From Acinetobacter sp. C26M (lineage in GTDB: Bacteria; Pseudomonadota; Gammaproteobacteria; Pseudomonadales; Moraxellaceae), in contig NZ_CP098478.1 in assembly GCF_023702675.1 (NCBI RefSeq), positions 1,116,001 through 1,180,000 of the forward strand: DNA of 64,000 nucleotides, written 5' to 3'. Within the stretch, counting starts at the first letter, position 1. Each line of letters opens with the position of its first letter. Shown here piece by piece: positions 54,230 through 63,914 of the stretch. The notes beneath the pieces are model-generated. The model saw only the letters and a list, made by a program, of their open reading frames with translations. It searched no databases and was not told where the DNA came from. A program made the translations under genes and the position numbers.

Positions 54230-56536
54230 ATGCATAAACAAAGATTATTGAAAGAGATACAAAAAATACTGGCGTTTAACTTATCCATCGCTGCGAGTTT
54301 GTGTGCTGTTCATAGCACCGCTTATGCGCATGGTGAGGCTGCCGAATTGGTGCCACTCTATCAAAACATGAGTGAACAGGGTGCCAAAGTGGTCAAAGAT
54401 GACTTCACCAATAGCTATACCATCACCAAAGGTTCCATGCAGGTCAGAGCCAAACCTAATTCAGATCAGGTCTTGGTGAATGGAAAACCCTTAAAGCTGA
54501 GCGTCCCAGTATTAATCAAAGACGGTAAGCCTGTTATTGGGAAAGATTTTTTCAATGAAGTATTTCAGTCGGGTTTAGACCAGACCTTTAAAATTGAAAA
54601 TACCTTTCATCCGCTCAATAGTTTAAATACGGCAGAAATCAAAAAGACCTTTGATGTGATTAGTCGCTCAAAGTATGCCTATAAAAATATGCGTTTTGCT
54701 GAGCTGAAGCTGAAGGAGCCAGAAAAGGCCAAAGTCTGGGATTTCTTTATTAATCATAAAGAGTATAAAGATGACCGTGTGGCGTCATTCATTTTATTGA
54801 AAGGCAATCAGGCAATTGAAGGTGAAGTAGACCTGAATACGCAGCAAGTTACAAAATGGAATGTCCTTAAAGATACGCACGGTATGGTGTTGCTGGATAA
54901 CTTCGAGACGGTTCAGCGTGTGATCGAATCCAGTAAAGAATATCAGGATGCTTTACGTAAACGTGGCATCACTGATGTGAAGAAAGTGATCACCAATCCA
55001 TTAACTGTCGGCTATTTTGGCGGGAAAGATGGTTTAGATAAACAACTGAATGTCTTAAAAGTCGTATCTTATCTGGATACAGGAGATGGTAACTATTGGG
55101 CGCATCCGATTGAAAATCTTGTCGCAGTGGTGGATTTAGACAAAGAAAAAATTATTAAAATTGAAGAAGGGGCAATGATTCCTGTACCGATGACTGATCG
55201 GCCTTATGCCACCAAGAATACTCAGCCACCGAAAATCAAACCGCTCAATATCAGTGAACCTGAAGGTAAAAACTTTACCATTACAGGACAAACCGTACAT
55301 TGGGGTAACTGGTGTTTCCATGTGGCACTGGATTCACGTGTCGGCCTCCAGCTTTCTACGGTCACCTATAAGGATAAAGGGGTAAAACGTAAGGTCATGT
55401 ATGAAGGGAATTTGGGCGGCATGGTGGTTCCTTATGGCGACCCAGATATGGGATGGTACTTCAAATCTTATCTGGATTCAGGTGAGTACGGCATGGGAAC
55501 CCTGACCTCAAGCATTCAACTGGGAACCGATGCACCCGAAAATGCGGTGTTACTGGATGCAGTGATTGCCGACTACAAGGGACAACCGCAAATTATTCCG
55601 AACGCCATCGCTATTTTTGAGCGTTATGCAGGACCTGAGTATAAACACCAAGAAATTTTTGGTGATCAGGATGCTAGCGAAGCACGCCGTGAACTTGTGG
55701 TGCGCTGGATTAGTACGGTGGGTAACTACGATTATATGTTTGACTGGGTCTTTGCCCAAAATGGTGTGATTGGGATTAATGCAGGTGCAACGGGTATTGA
55801 AGCGGTGAAAGGCGTTAAATCACGCACCATGCATGACAGTACCGCCAAAGAAGACACTAAATATGGCACTCTGATTGACCATAATATCGTGGGTACAACC
55901 CATCAGCACATCTATAACTTCCGCTTAGATATGGATGTAGATGGGGAAAACAACAGCTTTATGCATATGGACCCTGTGGTGAAGGCCAATGACAGAGGTG
56001 GCGTGCGTACAAGCACGATGCAAATTGACAGTAAAGTGATTAGCAATGAGCAAAATGCGGCTGAAAAATTTGATCCATCTACTATTCGTTTACTGACCAA
56101 TTTCAATAAGGAAAATAAATTAGGTAATCCGGTTTCTTACCAATTGATTCCGTTTGCGGGCGGAACTCATCCAGTAGCGAAGGGTGCCAATTTTGCCCCA
56201 GATGAATGGCTATTTAAACGCCTTAACTTTATGGATAAACAAATTTGGGTGACACAATACAATCCAGATGAACGTTATCCTGAAGGAAAATATTCGAATC
56301 GTTCAACTCATGATACGGGTTTAGGTCAATTTATTCAGAACAATGAAAATATTGAAAATAAAGACCTTGTGGTGTGGATGACCACAGGAACGACCCATGT
56401 GGCACGTGCCGAAGAATGGCCAATCATGCCGACGGAATGGGTCTATACCTTGATCAAACCGTGGAATTTCTTTGACAACACCCCGACGTTGAATTTGGGT
56501 GATGAACAGGAACATGTCCAACACGAGCATCACTAA
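54230..56536 (+). CDS. tynA: Periplasmic copper amine oxidase
   Basis: A 768-residue primary-amine oxidase. A signal peptide ends at AYA-HG. Two N-terminal domains precede the catalytic beta-sandwich, in which the NYDY motif (Asn499-Tyr500-Asp501-Tyr502) contains the tyrosine converted to topaquinone. The copper histidines are visible in HQHIYNFRLDMDVDG and, near the C-terminus, TTHVARAEEW. It oxidises 2-phenylethylamine, tyramine or tryptamine to the aldehyde, with ammonia and hydrogen peroxide. A GTG just before the ATG is possible, but AAGGA is spaced for 54230. Confidence 0.94.
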   Translation: MHKQRLLKEIQKILAFNLSIAASLCAVHSTAYAHGEAAELVPLYQNMSEQGAKVVKDDFTNSYTITKGSMQVRAKPNSDQVLVNGKPLKLSVPVLIKDGKPVIGKDFFNEVFQSGLDQTFKIENTFHPLNSLNTAEIKKTFDVISRSKYAYKNMRFAELKLKEPEKAKVWDFFINHKEYKDDRVASFILLKGNQAIEGEVDLNTQQVTKWNVLKDTHGMVLLDNFETVQRVIESSKEYQDALRKRGITDVKKVITNPLTVGYFGGKDGLDKQLNVLKVVSYLDTGDGNYWAHPIENLVAVVDLDKEKIIKIEEGAMIPVPMTDRPYATKNTQPPKIKPLNISEPEGKNFTITGQTVHWGNWCFHVALDSRVGLQLSTVTYKDKGVKRKVMYEGNLGGMVVPYGDPDMGWYFKSYLDSGEYGMGTLTSSIQLGTDAPENAVLLDAVIADYKGQPQIIPNAIAIFERYAGPEYKHQEIFGDQDASEARRELVVRWISTVGNYDYMFDWVFAQNGVIGINAGATGIEAVKGVKSRTMHDSTAKEDTKYGTLIDHNIVGTTHQHIYNFRLDMDVDGENNSFMHMDPVVKANDRGGVRTSTMQIDSKVISNEQNAAEKFDPSTIRLLTNFNKENKLGNPVSYQLIPFAGGTHPVAKGANFAPDEWLFKRLNFMDKQIWVTQYNPDERYPEGKYSNRSTHDTGLGQFIQNNENIENKDLVVWMTTGTTHVARAEEWPIMPTEWVYTLIKPWNFFDNTPTLNLGDEQEHVQHEHH

Positions 56537-56555
56537 CAACGCAGATCAAGTTATA

Positions 56556-56576
56556 TGGGTAATCCACGATTACCCA
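56556..56576 (+). other. Hairpin between tynA and the porin gene
   Basis: TGGGTAATC (56556-56564) and GATTACCCA (56568-56576) make a perfect 9-bp stem with a 3-nt loop but no T tract. More likely an mRNA-stability or partial-attenuation element inside the operon than a full terminator. Confidence 0.5.
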
Positions 56577-56619
56577 AAACTGAGCGCTGAGTAGATCGCT
56601 GACAAAAAAGGAATTTTGT

Positions 56620-57897
56620 ATGAAAACTTTACTTTCTCAAGTCGTGAGAGGGACGCTGTTTGTCTCATATTTTTCAACTGCATATGCAGGTGAGCTTGAA
56701 ATTAAACCGATTTTTGAAGCAACCTTTGGTGCTTTTAGTAGTGCTAAAGGTTATAACGGTGAAAACATCGATGACCAGCGGATCAATTGGCAAGAAGGCC
56801 ATCTTAAATATGGGGCCAAAGGGCAGCAAACATTTCAAAACCATCAGCTCTATGCCAGTTTAAGCGGAATTAGTTCGGCAACATTTGGTGATGGCGATGC
56901 AGGTCAAAATAGTAATGGAAAAGAACGTAAAACCGATGTGAATGAATGGGTGATTGGCTTTAAAGATGGTACCCATAAAGATGAATTGACGACTTATAAT
57001 TTCAGTATTGGTCGGCAAAATATCATGATTGGTGATGGTTTTTTCATTGCGGGTGATGCGTTAAACCTAGGTAAAGTACCTGCGGACGGTGCACTCGATC
57101 GAGGTGGGGCTTATTATTTGGCGGCACGACGCAGCTTCGATTTTAGCAGTCTACTTCAATATAAACCGCAACAAGATACGACGCTAAAACTGGCGTATTT
57201 AAAGTCGAATAACAAAGCACAATTTTCATCAGAACTGTTTGTGACTGATCTGATCTATCAACTCAAAGATAAAGGCATTGGTTTTACTTATTTAAATGTC
57301 TTGGACCTTGATGATGCCGAACACATTTCAGGACGTCAGGACCTTAAGAATTATGCCTTACGCTTGAACTATCAAGCTTTACCTGAACTGCAATTAAAGT
57401 CTGAATGGGTGGTTCAGGATAAACAGGACAGCACGGAAAATGCGGGCTATCTGGGACTAAACTATAACTTCTTATCTACAAAATATACACCGTCCCTAGG
57501 ATATCGTTTCAGCCATTTTTCCGATCAGTACGACCCAATGTTTTACGGCAATACGGTTGGATTTGGAACATGGTTTCAGGGCGAAGTCGCTGGAAATTAT
57601 GCAGGACCCTTCAATAAAAATGCCGATATTCACCAAGTCTCTTACATGATGAACTTAAAAGAGAATTTTATGTTGGGTGCTTTGGCCTATAAGTTTCAAA
57701 CCGTAAATAAGTCATTGGCAAATGTCGATGGGCATGAGCTGGATGTGTTTTCAGTTTGGTCAGTCAATAACAATCTCACCGTTATTCCACTGATCGGACT
57801 GTATAAGCCAAAGCATGATATCCACAGTGGTGGCACACAAAATTATGATGACAAAACCAATCTATATGCACAATTGATTCTGCAATACATCTATTAG
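56620..57897 (+). CDS. Outer-membrane porin, OprD/alginate-export-like
   Basis: A 425-residue barrel protein. A signal peptide ends at AYA-GE; amphipathic strands follow, and the C-terminus ends with aromatic YAQLILQYIY. It resembles the OprD-like or alginate-export (AlgE-type) porins found beside aromatic catabolic genes. Being in the tynA operon it probably admits the amine or the corresponding alcohol to the periplasm. Substrate specificity cannot be read from the sequence. Confidence 0.78.
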   Translation: MKTLLSQVVRGTLFVSYFSTAYAGELEIKPIFEATFGAFSSAKGYNGENIDDQRINWQEGHLKYGAKGQQTFQNHQLYASLSGISSATFGDGDAGQNSNGKERKTDVNEWVIGFKDGTHKDELTTYNFSIGRQNIMIGDGFFIAGDALNLGKVPADGALDRGGAYYLAARRSFDFSSLLQYKPQQDTTLKLAYLKSNNKAQFSSELFVTDLIYQLKDKGIGFTYLNVLDLDDAEHISGRQDLKNYALRLNYQALPELQLKSEWVVQDKQDSTENAGYLGLNYNFLSTKYTPSLGYRFSHFSDQYDPMFYGNTVGFGTWFQGEVAGNYAGPFNKNADIHQVSYMMNLKENFMLGALAYKFQTVNKSLANVDGHELDVFSVWSVNNNLTVIPLIGLYKPKHDIHSGGTQNYDDKTNLYAQLILQYIY

Positions 57898-57963
57898 ATC
57901 AGATTTGGGATGTGTGGATCGGTCAGCAGTGCCGTCAGAGAAAGACGTTTAGGATGAGATCAG

Positions 57964-59571
57964 ATGGATAAAGAGTATGACTACATCATTATTGGCGCGG
58001 GTTCAGCGGGTTGTGTTGTGGCAGCGCGTTTATTACAAACCAATGCAGGACGGGTATTGGTTCTAGAAGCTGGAAGCAAAGACAGCAGTTTGTTCCATAC
58101 TATTCCTGCAACCGTGATTAAAGTCTTCCAACAAAAATCATGGCCGTATATGACTGTCCCACAAAAACACTGCAATCAGCGAGAGATGATCCTTGCACAA
58201 GGCAAAGTCTTGGGGGGTGGCAGTTCAGTCAATGGCATGATTTATTGTCGTGGACAGCGTCAGGACTATGATTTATGGGCATCGGAATGGGGATGCAGCA
58301 ACTGGTCTTATCAAGATGTACTGCCATTCTTTAAAAAAGCAGAAAAAAATGAAAGCCTTGCTGACGAATATCACGGACAGGATGGCATTTTACCCGTTAG
58401 CGAAAACCGTTATCGCCATCCTTTAACCCTTGCTTGCATTAAAGCAGGTCAGCAAATGGGAATGAACTATGTCAATGATATCAATGGCTGGAACCAAGCG
58501 GGTGTAGGATTCTATCAAACCACCACGCGAAATGGTGCACGTGCCAGCACCTCAAAAACTTATTTAAAATCCGTTGAGGCTCATCCAGACCTCACTGTGA
58601 TTACCGATGCATTGGTACATAATATTGAAACTCAAGGCAATCAAGTAACGGGTGTGACATTTAGTATTGCTGGTAAACCGACGACGACTGTAAATGCAAG
58701 AAAAGAAGTCATCCTAAGTGCGGGGGCAATTGGCAGCCCTAAAGTTTTATTGCTTTCGGGAATTGGTCCAAAACAGCATTTAGATGAACTCGGAATTGAA
58801 TGTATCCAAGACCTACCTGTAGGCGAAAATTTTCACGATCATTTGCATATGTCGGTCAATGCCACGGTAACAAGCAATAATAGCTTGCTTGGAGAAGATC
58901 AAGGCTTAAACGCGGTGCGGAACTTTTTACAATGGCAATTTACCCGTTCAGGTGTGTTGACCTCAAATATTCTTGAAGGGGGTGGCTTTATCGATACCAA
59001 CAACAATGGCCGTCCTGACGTACAGTTCCATTTCCTGCCTGTACTGGATAACTTTGATAATACCCCTGGTGAAAAAGGCACAGCTCAAGCACATGGGCTG
59101 ACGATTAAAGTCGGACATATACAGCCGAAAGCACGAGGAACTCTACGTTTAAGTAGTCGAGATCCGAAAGCAATGCCGATCATTGATCCAAACTATTTAG
59201 GTCATCAGGAGGATATTGAGGCCAATATTCGTGCGGTGCAGGCAGGACTGCGTTTATTACAACAACCTGCCTTAAAAGCCATTGTCCAAGACATCATTGA
59301 GCCTGCAAATATTGATCCTGAGAATGTTGCCGCGATTGATACATGGATGCGTCAGAACATTAAAACGGTTTATCACCCTGCGGGTAGTTGCAAAATGGGC
59401 AATACACCAAAAGATTCAGTCACAGACCAGACGCTTAAAGTACATGGTTTTCAAAATTTACGCGTCATTGACTGTTCGATTTGCCCACAAGTTCCAAGCG
59501 GAAATACCAACGCCATTGCGATCATGATTGGCGAGCGTGGTGCTGAATTCATTTTAAATCAGGTCGCTTAA
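57964..59571 (+). CDS. GMC-family FAD-dependent alcohol dehydrogenase (choline-dehydrogenase-like)
   Basis: A 535-residue flavoprotein. FAD-binding IIIGAGSAGCVVAARLLQ at the N-terminus, GMC signatures GKVLGGGSSVNGMIYCRG and SAGAIGSPKVLLLSGIGP, and the catalytic C-terminal region VYHPAGSCKMG and PSGNTNAIAIMIGERGAE are all intact. It would oxidise a primary alcohol to an aldehyde without needing NAD. In this operon the likely products are the same arylacetaldehydes that TynA makes, giving a second entry point; this is inference. Confidence 0.88.
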   Translation: MDKEYDYIIIGAGSAGCVVAARLLQTNAGRVLVLEAGSKDSSLFHTIPATVIKVFQQKSWPYMTVPQKHCNQREMILAQGKVLGGGSSVNGMIYCRGQRQDYDLWASEWGCSNWSYQDVLPFFKKAEKNESLADEYHGQDGILPVSENRYRHPLTLACIKAGQQMGMNYVNDINGWNQAGVGFYQTTTRNGARASTSKTYLKSVEAHPDLTVITDALVHNIETQGNQVTGVTFSIAGKPTTTVNARKEVILSAGAIGSPKVLLLSGIGPKQHLDELGIECIQDLPVGENFHDHLHMSVNATVTSNNSLLGEDQGLNAVRNFLQWQFTRSGVLTSNILEGGGFIDTNNNGRPDVQFHFLPVLDNFDNTPGEKGTAQAHGLTIKVGHIQPKARGTLRLSSRDPKAMPIIDPNYLGHQEDIEANIRAVQAGLRLLQQPALKAIVQDIIEPANIDPENVAAIDTWMRQNIKTVYHPAGSCKMGNTPKDSVTDQTLKVHGFQNLRVIDCSICPQVPSGNTNAIAIMIGERGAEFILNQVA

Positions 59572-59613
59572 TTGCTGTGATTGCAATATTTAGATATTCA
59601 AGAGGAAAAAATA

Positions 59614-61101
59614 ATGAGTGAAGTACAGATTCTAGCAAGTGTACAGCAATTTATGGCTCGTCAGCATGGTCACTTTATTGATGGTCAAACCATTCCAGCA
59701 GAAACATCAGAACGGATTGAGTTGATCAACCCTGCGACAGAGCAGGTGGTTTCAACCATTGCTATTGCGACTCAAAACGAAGTTGAAAAAGCGGTTCAGA
59801 GTGCGCATGAGGCCTTTCATCATGCTTGGGCCAATACGTCACCTTATGAACGTGGTTTAAAACTCAATAAATTAGCTGATTTAGTGGAATTACATGCTGA
59901 AGAATTGGCTCAACTTGAAACGTTAACAACGGGCAAATTGATTCATCTGGCTCGCCATTTGGAAGTGGCACAAACAGTTGTTTTTTTAAGGTACTTTGCG
60001 GGCTGGGCAACCAAAATTCATGGGCAAACCATGCAGCCCTCAATTCCCTCCATGAATGGAGAAAAATATACAGCCTATACCTTACGCCAACCTGTTGGCG
60101 TGGTGGCAGGGATTGTACCGTGGAATTTTTCTCTGATGATTGGATGCTGGAAAATAGGTTCAGCATTAACCACAGGTTGTACCATTGTGCTGAAACCGAG
60201 TGAATTCACCACTTTGTCATTATTACGTTTGGCTGAACTTGCAATTGAAGCAGGAATTCCAGCAGGAGTGATTAATGTGGTCACAGGTAAAGGGGAGGCT
60301 GGACAACATTTAATCAATTCACCTTTGGTGAAAAAAGTCTCTTTTACAGGGTCAGTTCCTACGGGTATTGCGATTGGTCAACAAGCGATGAAGAATGATC
60401 TTACTCGGGTCAGTCTGGAACTCGGTGGAAAAAATGCTGCAGCCATTTTAGTTGATGCCAATCTGGATGAAATCCTACCAACCTTGTTACAGGCAACCTT
60501 TGTACATCAGGGGCAGGTTTGTGCAGCACCAGAGCGTTTCTTTGTGCATCAGTCCAAATATAATGAATTTGTAGAAAAGGTGACAGGAGCAATTCAACAG
60601 ATAACAATTGGTTCGCCTTTAGATGAATCCAGTATGTTTGGACCACTGTCTAATAAACCGCATTTTGATAAGGTTAAACATTATCTCGACCTTGCACAGC
60701 AAAATGATCAAGTGATTTGTGGTGGTCAAGCCATCCAAGGTATTGGGTATTTTGTAGAACCGACATTACTTAAAGTGCAGGGGATTGATGATCCTTTATT
60801 TATTGAAGAAACCTTTGGTCCTGTGGTCGATGTGATCCCTTTTGAAAGTGATGAAGAGTTGATTTCAATGATGAATCACTCGCGTTTTGGTTTGACAGCC
60901 AGTATTTGGACCAATGATTTGGCAAAAGCTTTGCGTTTGATCCCCAAAATTGAGGCAGGTTCGGTTTGGGTCAATATGCATACCTTCCTAGATCCATCTG
61001 TACCATTTGGCGGGGTGAAAGCTTCTGGTCTTGGTCGAGAGTTTTCTGATGCATTCATTGATGATTATACTGAACTTAAATCGGTGATGATTCGATATTA
61101 A
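59614..61101 (+). CDS. feaB: Arylacetaldehyde dehydrogenase (FeaB type)
   Basis: A 495-residue NAD-dependent aldehyde dehydrogenase. VVAGIVPWNFSLMIGCWKIG, the NAD motif FTGSVPTG, the general base in LELGGKNA and the nucleophile Cys303 in HQGQVCAAPERF are present. Sequence and neighbourhood fit phenylacetaldehyde dehydrogenase; indole-3-acetaldehyde is an equally fitting substrate given the iac genes upstream. A TTG at 59581 opens the frame, but ATG 59614 follows GAGGAAAAA. Last gene of the tynA operon. Confidence 0.88.
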   Translation: MSEVQILASVQQFMARQHGHFIDGQTIPAETSERIELINPATEQVVSTIAIATQNEVEKAVQSAHEAFHHAWANTSPYERGLKLNKLADLVELHAEELAQLETLTTGKLIHLARHLEVAQTVVFLRYFAGWATKIHGQTMQPSIPSMNGEKYTAYTLRQPVGVVAGIVPWNFSLMIGCWKIGSALTTGCTIVLKPSEFTTLSLLRLAELAIEAGIPAGVINVVTGKGEAGQHLINSPLVKKVSFTGSVPTGIAIGQQAMKNDLTRVSLELGGKNAAAILVDANLDEILPTLLQATFVHQGQVCAAPERFFVHQSKYNEFVEKVTGAIQQITIGSPLDESSMFGPLSNKPHFDKVKHYLDLAQQNDQVICGGQAIQGIGYFVEPTLLKVQGIDDPLFIEETFGPVVDVIPFESDEELISMMNHSRFGLTASIWTNDLAKALRLIPKIEAGSVWVNMHTFLDPSVPFGGVKASGLGREFSDAFIDDYTELKSVMIRY

Positions 61102-61116
61102 CGATATGTAAGATAT

Positions 61117-61146
61117 AAAAAAAATGGCCATTTCAGGCCATTTTTT
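61117..61146. terminator. Bidirectional terminator between feaB and catD
   Basis: AAAATGGCC (61121-61129) pairs with GGCCATTTT (61136-61144), 6-nt loop, with A runs on the left and T runs on the right. Serves both convergent operons. Confidence 0.85.
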
Positions 61147-61164
61147 AATGATTAACTTGATCAG

Positions 61165-61944
61165 CTAGTCAGTCAGAAAGTCCTTTAAAATATGATTGAA
61201 GCTTTCTGCCTGCTCAATATTTGAAATATGTGAGGCATTGATTTCGACCAGTTTCGATTGTGGTATCTGTTGTTGCATAAATTGGCCATCGGCAACGGTA
61301 GTGACAGGGTCTTGCGTCCCTGCAATCACCAAAACGGGAATGTGGATGTCTTTGAGTTGATCACGGACATCCGCTTTAGCCAAAGCCTCGCAACAATTGG
61401 CATAACCATTTGCGCTGCCAGCACTTAAGTCGTTACACAGATTATTGACGATTGCAGGGTGACTTTGGATAAAGGGATCTGTAAACCAGCGTGATGCTGC
61501 TGTTGTGGCGATTGGAACTAAACCTTGCTTTCGAACCAGTTGAGCACGATCCAGCCATGCTTGTTCCTGTCCAATCTTCGCGGCAGTATTACTCACAACC
61601 ACTCGCTGAAAACGTTCTGGATAATGAATAGCAAGCCATTGACCTGTTATTCCACCCATGGAAATACCACAGAAATGAGTTTTTTCGATCTTTAAATGAT
61701 CGAGTAGGCGAATGACATCTTCACCGAGTTGTTGCAGCGTATATGGGCCTGTTGGTGTTGAAGATGAGCCATGACCGCGTGTGTCATAACAAATCACATA
61801 AAAGTGTTCTTTAAAATAATTGAACTGCTTCTGCCACATGCCATAGTTAGTACCCAAAGAGTTGGAAAACACCAGTGCAGGGGAGCTGGGATCGCCAAAA
61901 GTCTGATAGTTGATCTGTGCATCGGCGGATTGAAAAACTGACAT
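61165..61944 (-). CDS. catD: 3-oxoadipate enol-lactonase (CatD/PcaD)
   Basis: A 259-residue alpha/beta hydrolase with nucleophile elbow GISMGG, oxyanion region NSLGTNYGMWQ, acid in VIAGTQDPVTTVADG and catalytic His in NASHISNIEQ. It hydrolyses 3-oxoadipate enol-lactone to 3-oxoadipate. As last gene of the order I-J-F-D, without pcaB or pcaK around it, it fits the catechol-branch catBCIJFD operon of Acinetobacter rather than the pca operon; the two enzymes are isofunctional. Confidence 0.88.
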   Translation of the reverse strand: MSVFQSADAQINYQTFGDPSSPALVFSNSLGTNYGMWQKQFNYFKEHFYVICYDTRGHGSSSTPTGPYTLQQLGEDVIRLLDHLKIEKTHFCGISMGGITGQWLAIHYPERFQRVVVSNTAAKIGQEQAWLDRAQLVRKQGLVPIATTAASRWFTDPFIQSHPAIVNNLCNDLSAGSANGYANCCEALAKADVRDQLKDIHIPVLVIAGTQDPVTTVADGQFMQQQIPQSKLVEINASHISNIEQAESFNHILKDFLTD

Positions 61945-61953
61945 TACTCTTCC

Positions 61954-63168
61954 TTAATTTTGTTCGATACGTTGAATAATCAAGGCAATCCCTTGACCAA
62001 CACCAATACACATCGAACACAAGGCATATTGACCTTGGATCTGTTCAAGCTGGTTTAAGGCGGTGGTGACTAGACGCGCACCTGAAGCACCTAAAGGATG
62101 ACCCAAGGCAATTGCACCACCATTTGGGTTAATTCGTGCATCATCATCCGCCAAACCCAAATCACGCGTCACTGCTAAAGCCTGTGCCGCAAAGGCTTCA
62201 TTCAGTTCAATCACGTCCATCTGAGCTAGAGACAGATTGGCCTGTTTCAGTAATTTCTTGATTGCAGGTGCAGGCGCAAAACCCATAATCCGTGGTTCAA
62301 CCCCAACGGTAGTCGCGGCAATGATTTTGGCACGTGGCTTGAGCTGGTATTTTTCTACCGCTTCATCAGAAGCGATTAGCAATGCTGCTGCACCATCATT
62401 AATCCCGGAGGCATTACCTGCTGTGACGGTACCTTCGGCTTTCACCACACCCTTGAGTTTAGTCAACGTTTCCAATGTGGTTGATGCACGTGGATGCTCA
62501 TCGGTATCCACCATAACTGCATCACCCTTACGCTGTGGAATGCTGACAGGCACGATTTCATTTTTAAAGAAGCCATTTTCTTGCGCCGTTGCCGTACGTT
62601 GTTGGCTGTTAAGTGCAAACTGGTCTTGGTCGGCACGATTAATCTTAAATTGTTCCGCCACGTTTTCAGCCGTTTGTGGCATGGTATCTACACCATACAT
62701 TTCTTTCAGTTTTGGATTAATAAAACGCCAGCCCATGGTGGTGTCTTCAATCTTTTGGTTACGGCCAAAGGCACTATCTGATTTGCCCATTACATAAGGC
62801 GCACGACTCATGCTTTCGACACCACCTGCAATAATTAGGTCAGCTTCATTGGCTTTAATCGCACGTGCCGCCATCGCAATGGCATCTAAAGATGAACCAC
62901 ATAAACGGTTCACTGTGGTAGCAGGCACTTGATAAGGTAAACCTGCCAATAGTGCTGACATACGTCCAACGTTGCGATTGTCTTCACCTGCCTGATTGGC
63001 ACAGCCATAGATCACATCATCCACTTGTTGCCAATCGACACTTGGATTGCGTTGCATCAAGGCTTGAATTGGAATAGCTCCCAAGTCATCAGCACGTACA
63101 GGTGCAAGACCACCGGCATAACGACCGAATGGTGTACGGATGGCATCGATGATATAAGCGTTTTTCAT
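61954..63168 (-). CDS. catF: 3-oxoadipyl-CoA thiolase (CatF/PcaF)
   Basis: A 404-residue thiolase. The acylated Cys is in [16 protein letters not shown], the His in [17 protein letters not shown] and the second Cys in [12 protein letters not shown]. It cleaves 3-oxoadipyl-CoA to succinyl-CoA and acetyl-CoA. The frame opens at ATG 63180, but the ATG at 63168 gives the usual [20 protein letters not shown] and has GGAAAA before it. It is 9 nt ahead of catD and separated from catJ by a 90-bp gap with a palindromic repeat. Confidence 0.92.
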   Translation of the reverse strand: MKNAYIIDAIRTPFGRYAGGLAPVRADDLGAIPIQALMQRNPSVDWQQVDDVIYGCANQAGEDNRNVGRMSALLAGLPYQVPATTVNRLCGSSLDAIAMAARAIKANEADLIIAGGVESMSRAPYVMGKSDSAFGRNQKIEDTTMGWRFINPKLKEMYGVDTMPQTAENVAEQFKINRADQDQFALNSQQRTATAQENGFFKNEIVPVSIPQRKGDAVMVDTDEHPRASTTLETLTKLKGVVKAEGTVTAGNASGINDGAAALLIASDEAVEKYQLKPRAKIIAATTVGVEPRIMGFAPAPAIKKLLKQANLSLAQMDVIELNEAFAAQALAVTRDLGLADDDARINPNGGAIALGHPLGASGARLVTTALNQLEQIQGQYALCSMCIGVGQGIALIIQRIEQN

Positions 63169-63188
63169 GTGTTTTTCCATTATCTAAA

Positions 63189-63256
63189 ATCCCTCCCAAC
63201 CTCCCTTTAATAAAGGGAGGAGTTCCCCTCTTTTTAAAGAGGGGTTAGGGGAGATT
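63189..63256. repeat. Double-hairpin palindromic intergenic repeat
   Basis: Two perfect 9-bp hairpins lie side by side: CCTCCCTTT-aat-AAAGGGAGG (63200-63220) and CCCCTCTTT-tt-AAAGAGGGG (63225-63244). The flanks AATCCCTCCCAACC and GGTTAGGGGAGATT form an imperfect outer inverted repeat. I recall elements of this look scattered through Acinetobacter genomes; only one copy is in this window. Confidence 0.7.
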
Positions 63257-63258
63257 CA

Positions 63259-63912
63259 TTATCCTTGTGTCGCATCAATCAATTGAGCACCCGTCAATGC
63301 CTGTAACTCATCAAAGCTCAGACCATCCACTTTCTCAATCACTTTTAAACCTTCTGTGGTCACATCAATCACACACAGATCGGTATAAATACGATCGACA
63401 CATTTCAAGCCTGTGGCTGGATATGAAAGGGTTTCAACAATCTTGGGTTCACCCTGCTTGGTGTTGTGATCGGTGGTGATAAACACTTTCTTGGCACCTA
63501 CCGCCAAATCCATCGCACCACCTACCGCAGGAATTGCATCTGCCGCACCAGTATGCCAGTTGGCTAGATCACCATTGGCTGCTACTTGGAAAGCACCAAG
63601 CACGGCAATATCCAAATGCCCGCCACGCATCATGGCAAAGGAATCGCCATGGTGGAAAAAGCTGCCGCCAGTAAGCATAGTGACGTATTCCTTACCTGCA
63701 TTAATCAACTCAGGATCTTCTTCACCTTTGGCAGGTGGTGGACCGAATGCCAGCAAGCCATTTTCAGAATGTAAGAACACATCTTTATCGGCAGGAAGAT
63801 AATTGGAAATCTTGGTTGGTAGGCCAATGCCTAAATTGACATAAGCACCATCGGGAATATCTTGTGCGACACGTTCAGCAATTTGGTCACGGCTTAGTTT
63901 TTGATAGCTCAT
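63259..63912 (-). CDS. catJ: 3-oxoadipate:succinyl-CoA transferase subunit B (CatJ/PcaJ)
   Basis: A 217-residue beta subunit of the CoA transferase, with GIGLPTKISNYL and the SENGLLAFGP motif whose Glu forms the CoA thioester. It activates 3-oxoadipate with subunit A, encoded 2 nt upstream. Start ATG 63912. Confidence 0.93.
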   Translation of the reverse strand: MSYQKLSRDQIAERVAQDIPDGAYVNLGIGLPTKISNYLPADKDVFLHSENGLLAFGPPPAKGEEDPELINAGKEYVTMLTGGSFFHHGDSFAMMRGGHLDIAVLGAFQVAANGDLANWHTGAADAIPAVGGAMDLAVGAKKVFITTDHNTKQGEPKIVETLSYPATGLKCVDRIYTDLCVIDVTTEGLKVIEKVDGLSFDELQALTGAQLIDATQG

Positions 63913-63914
63913 GT

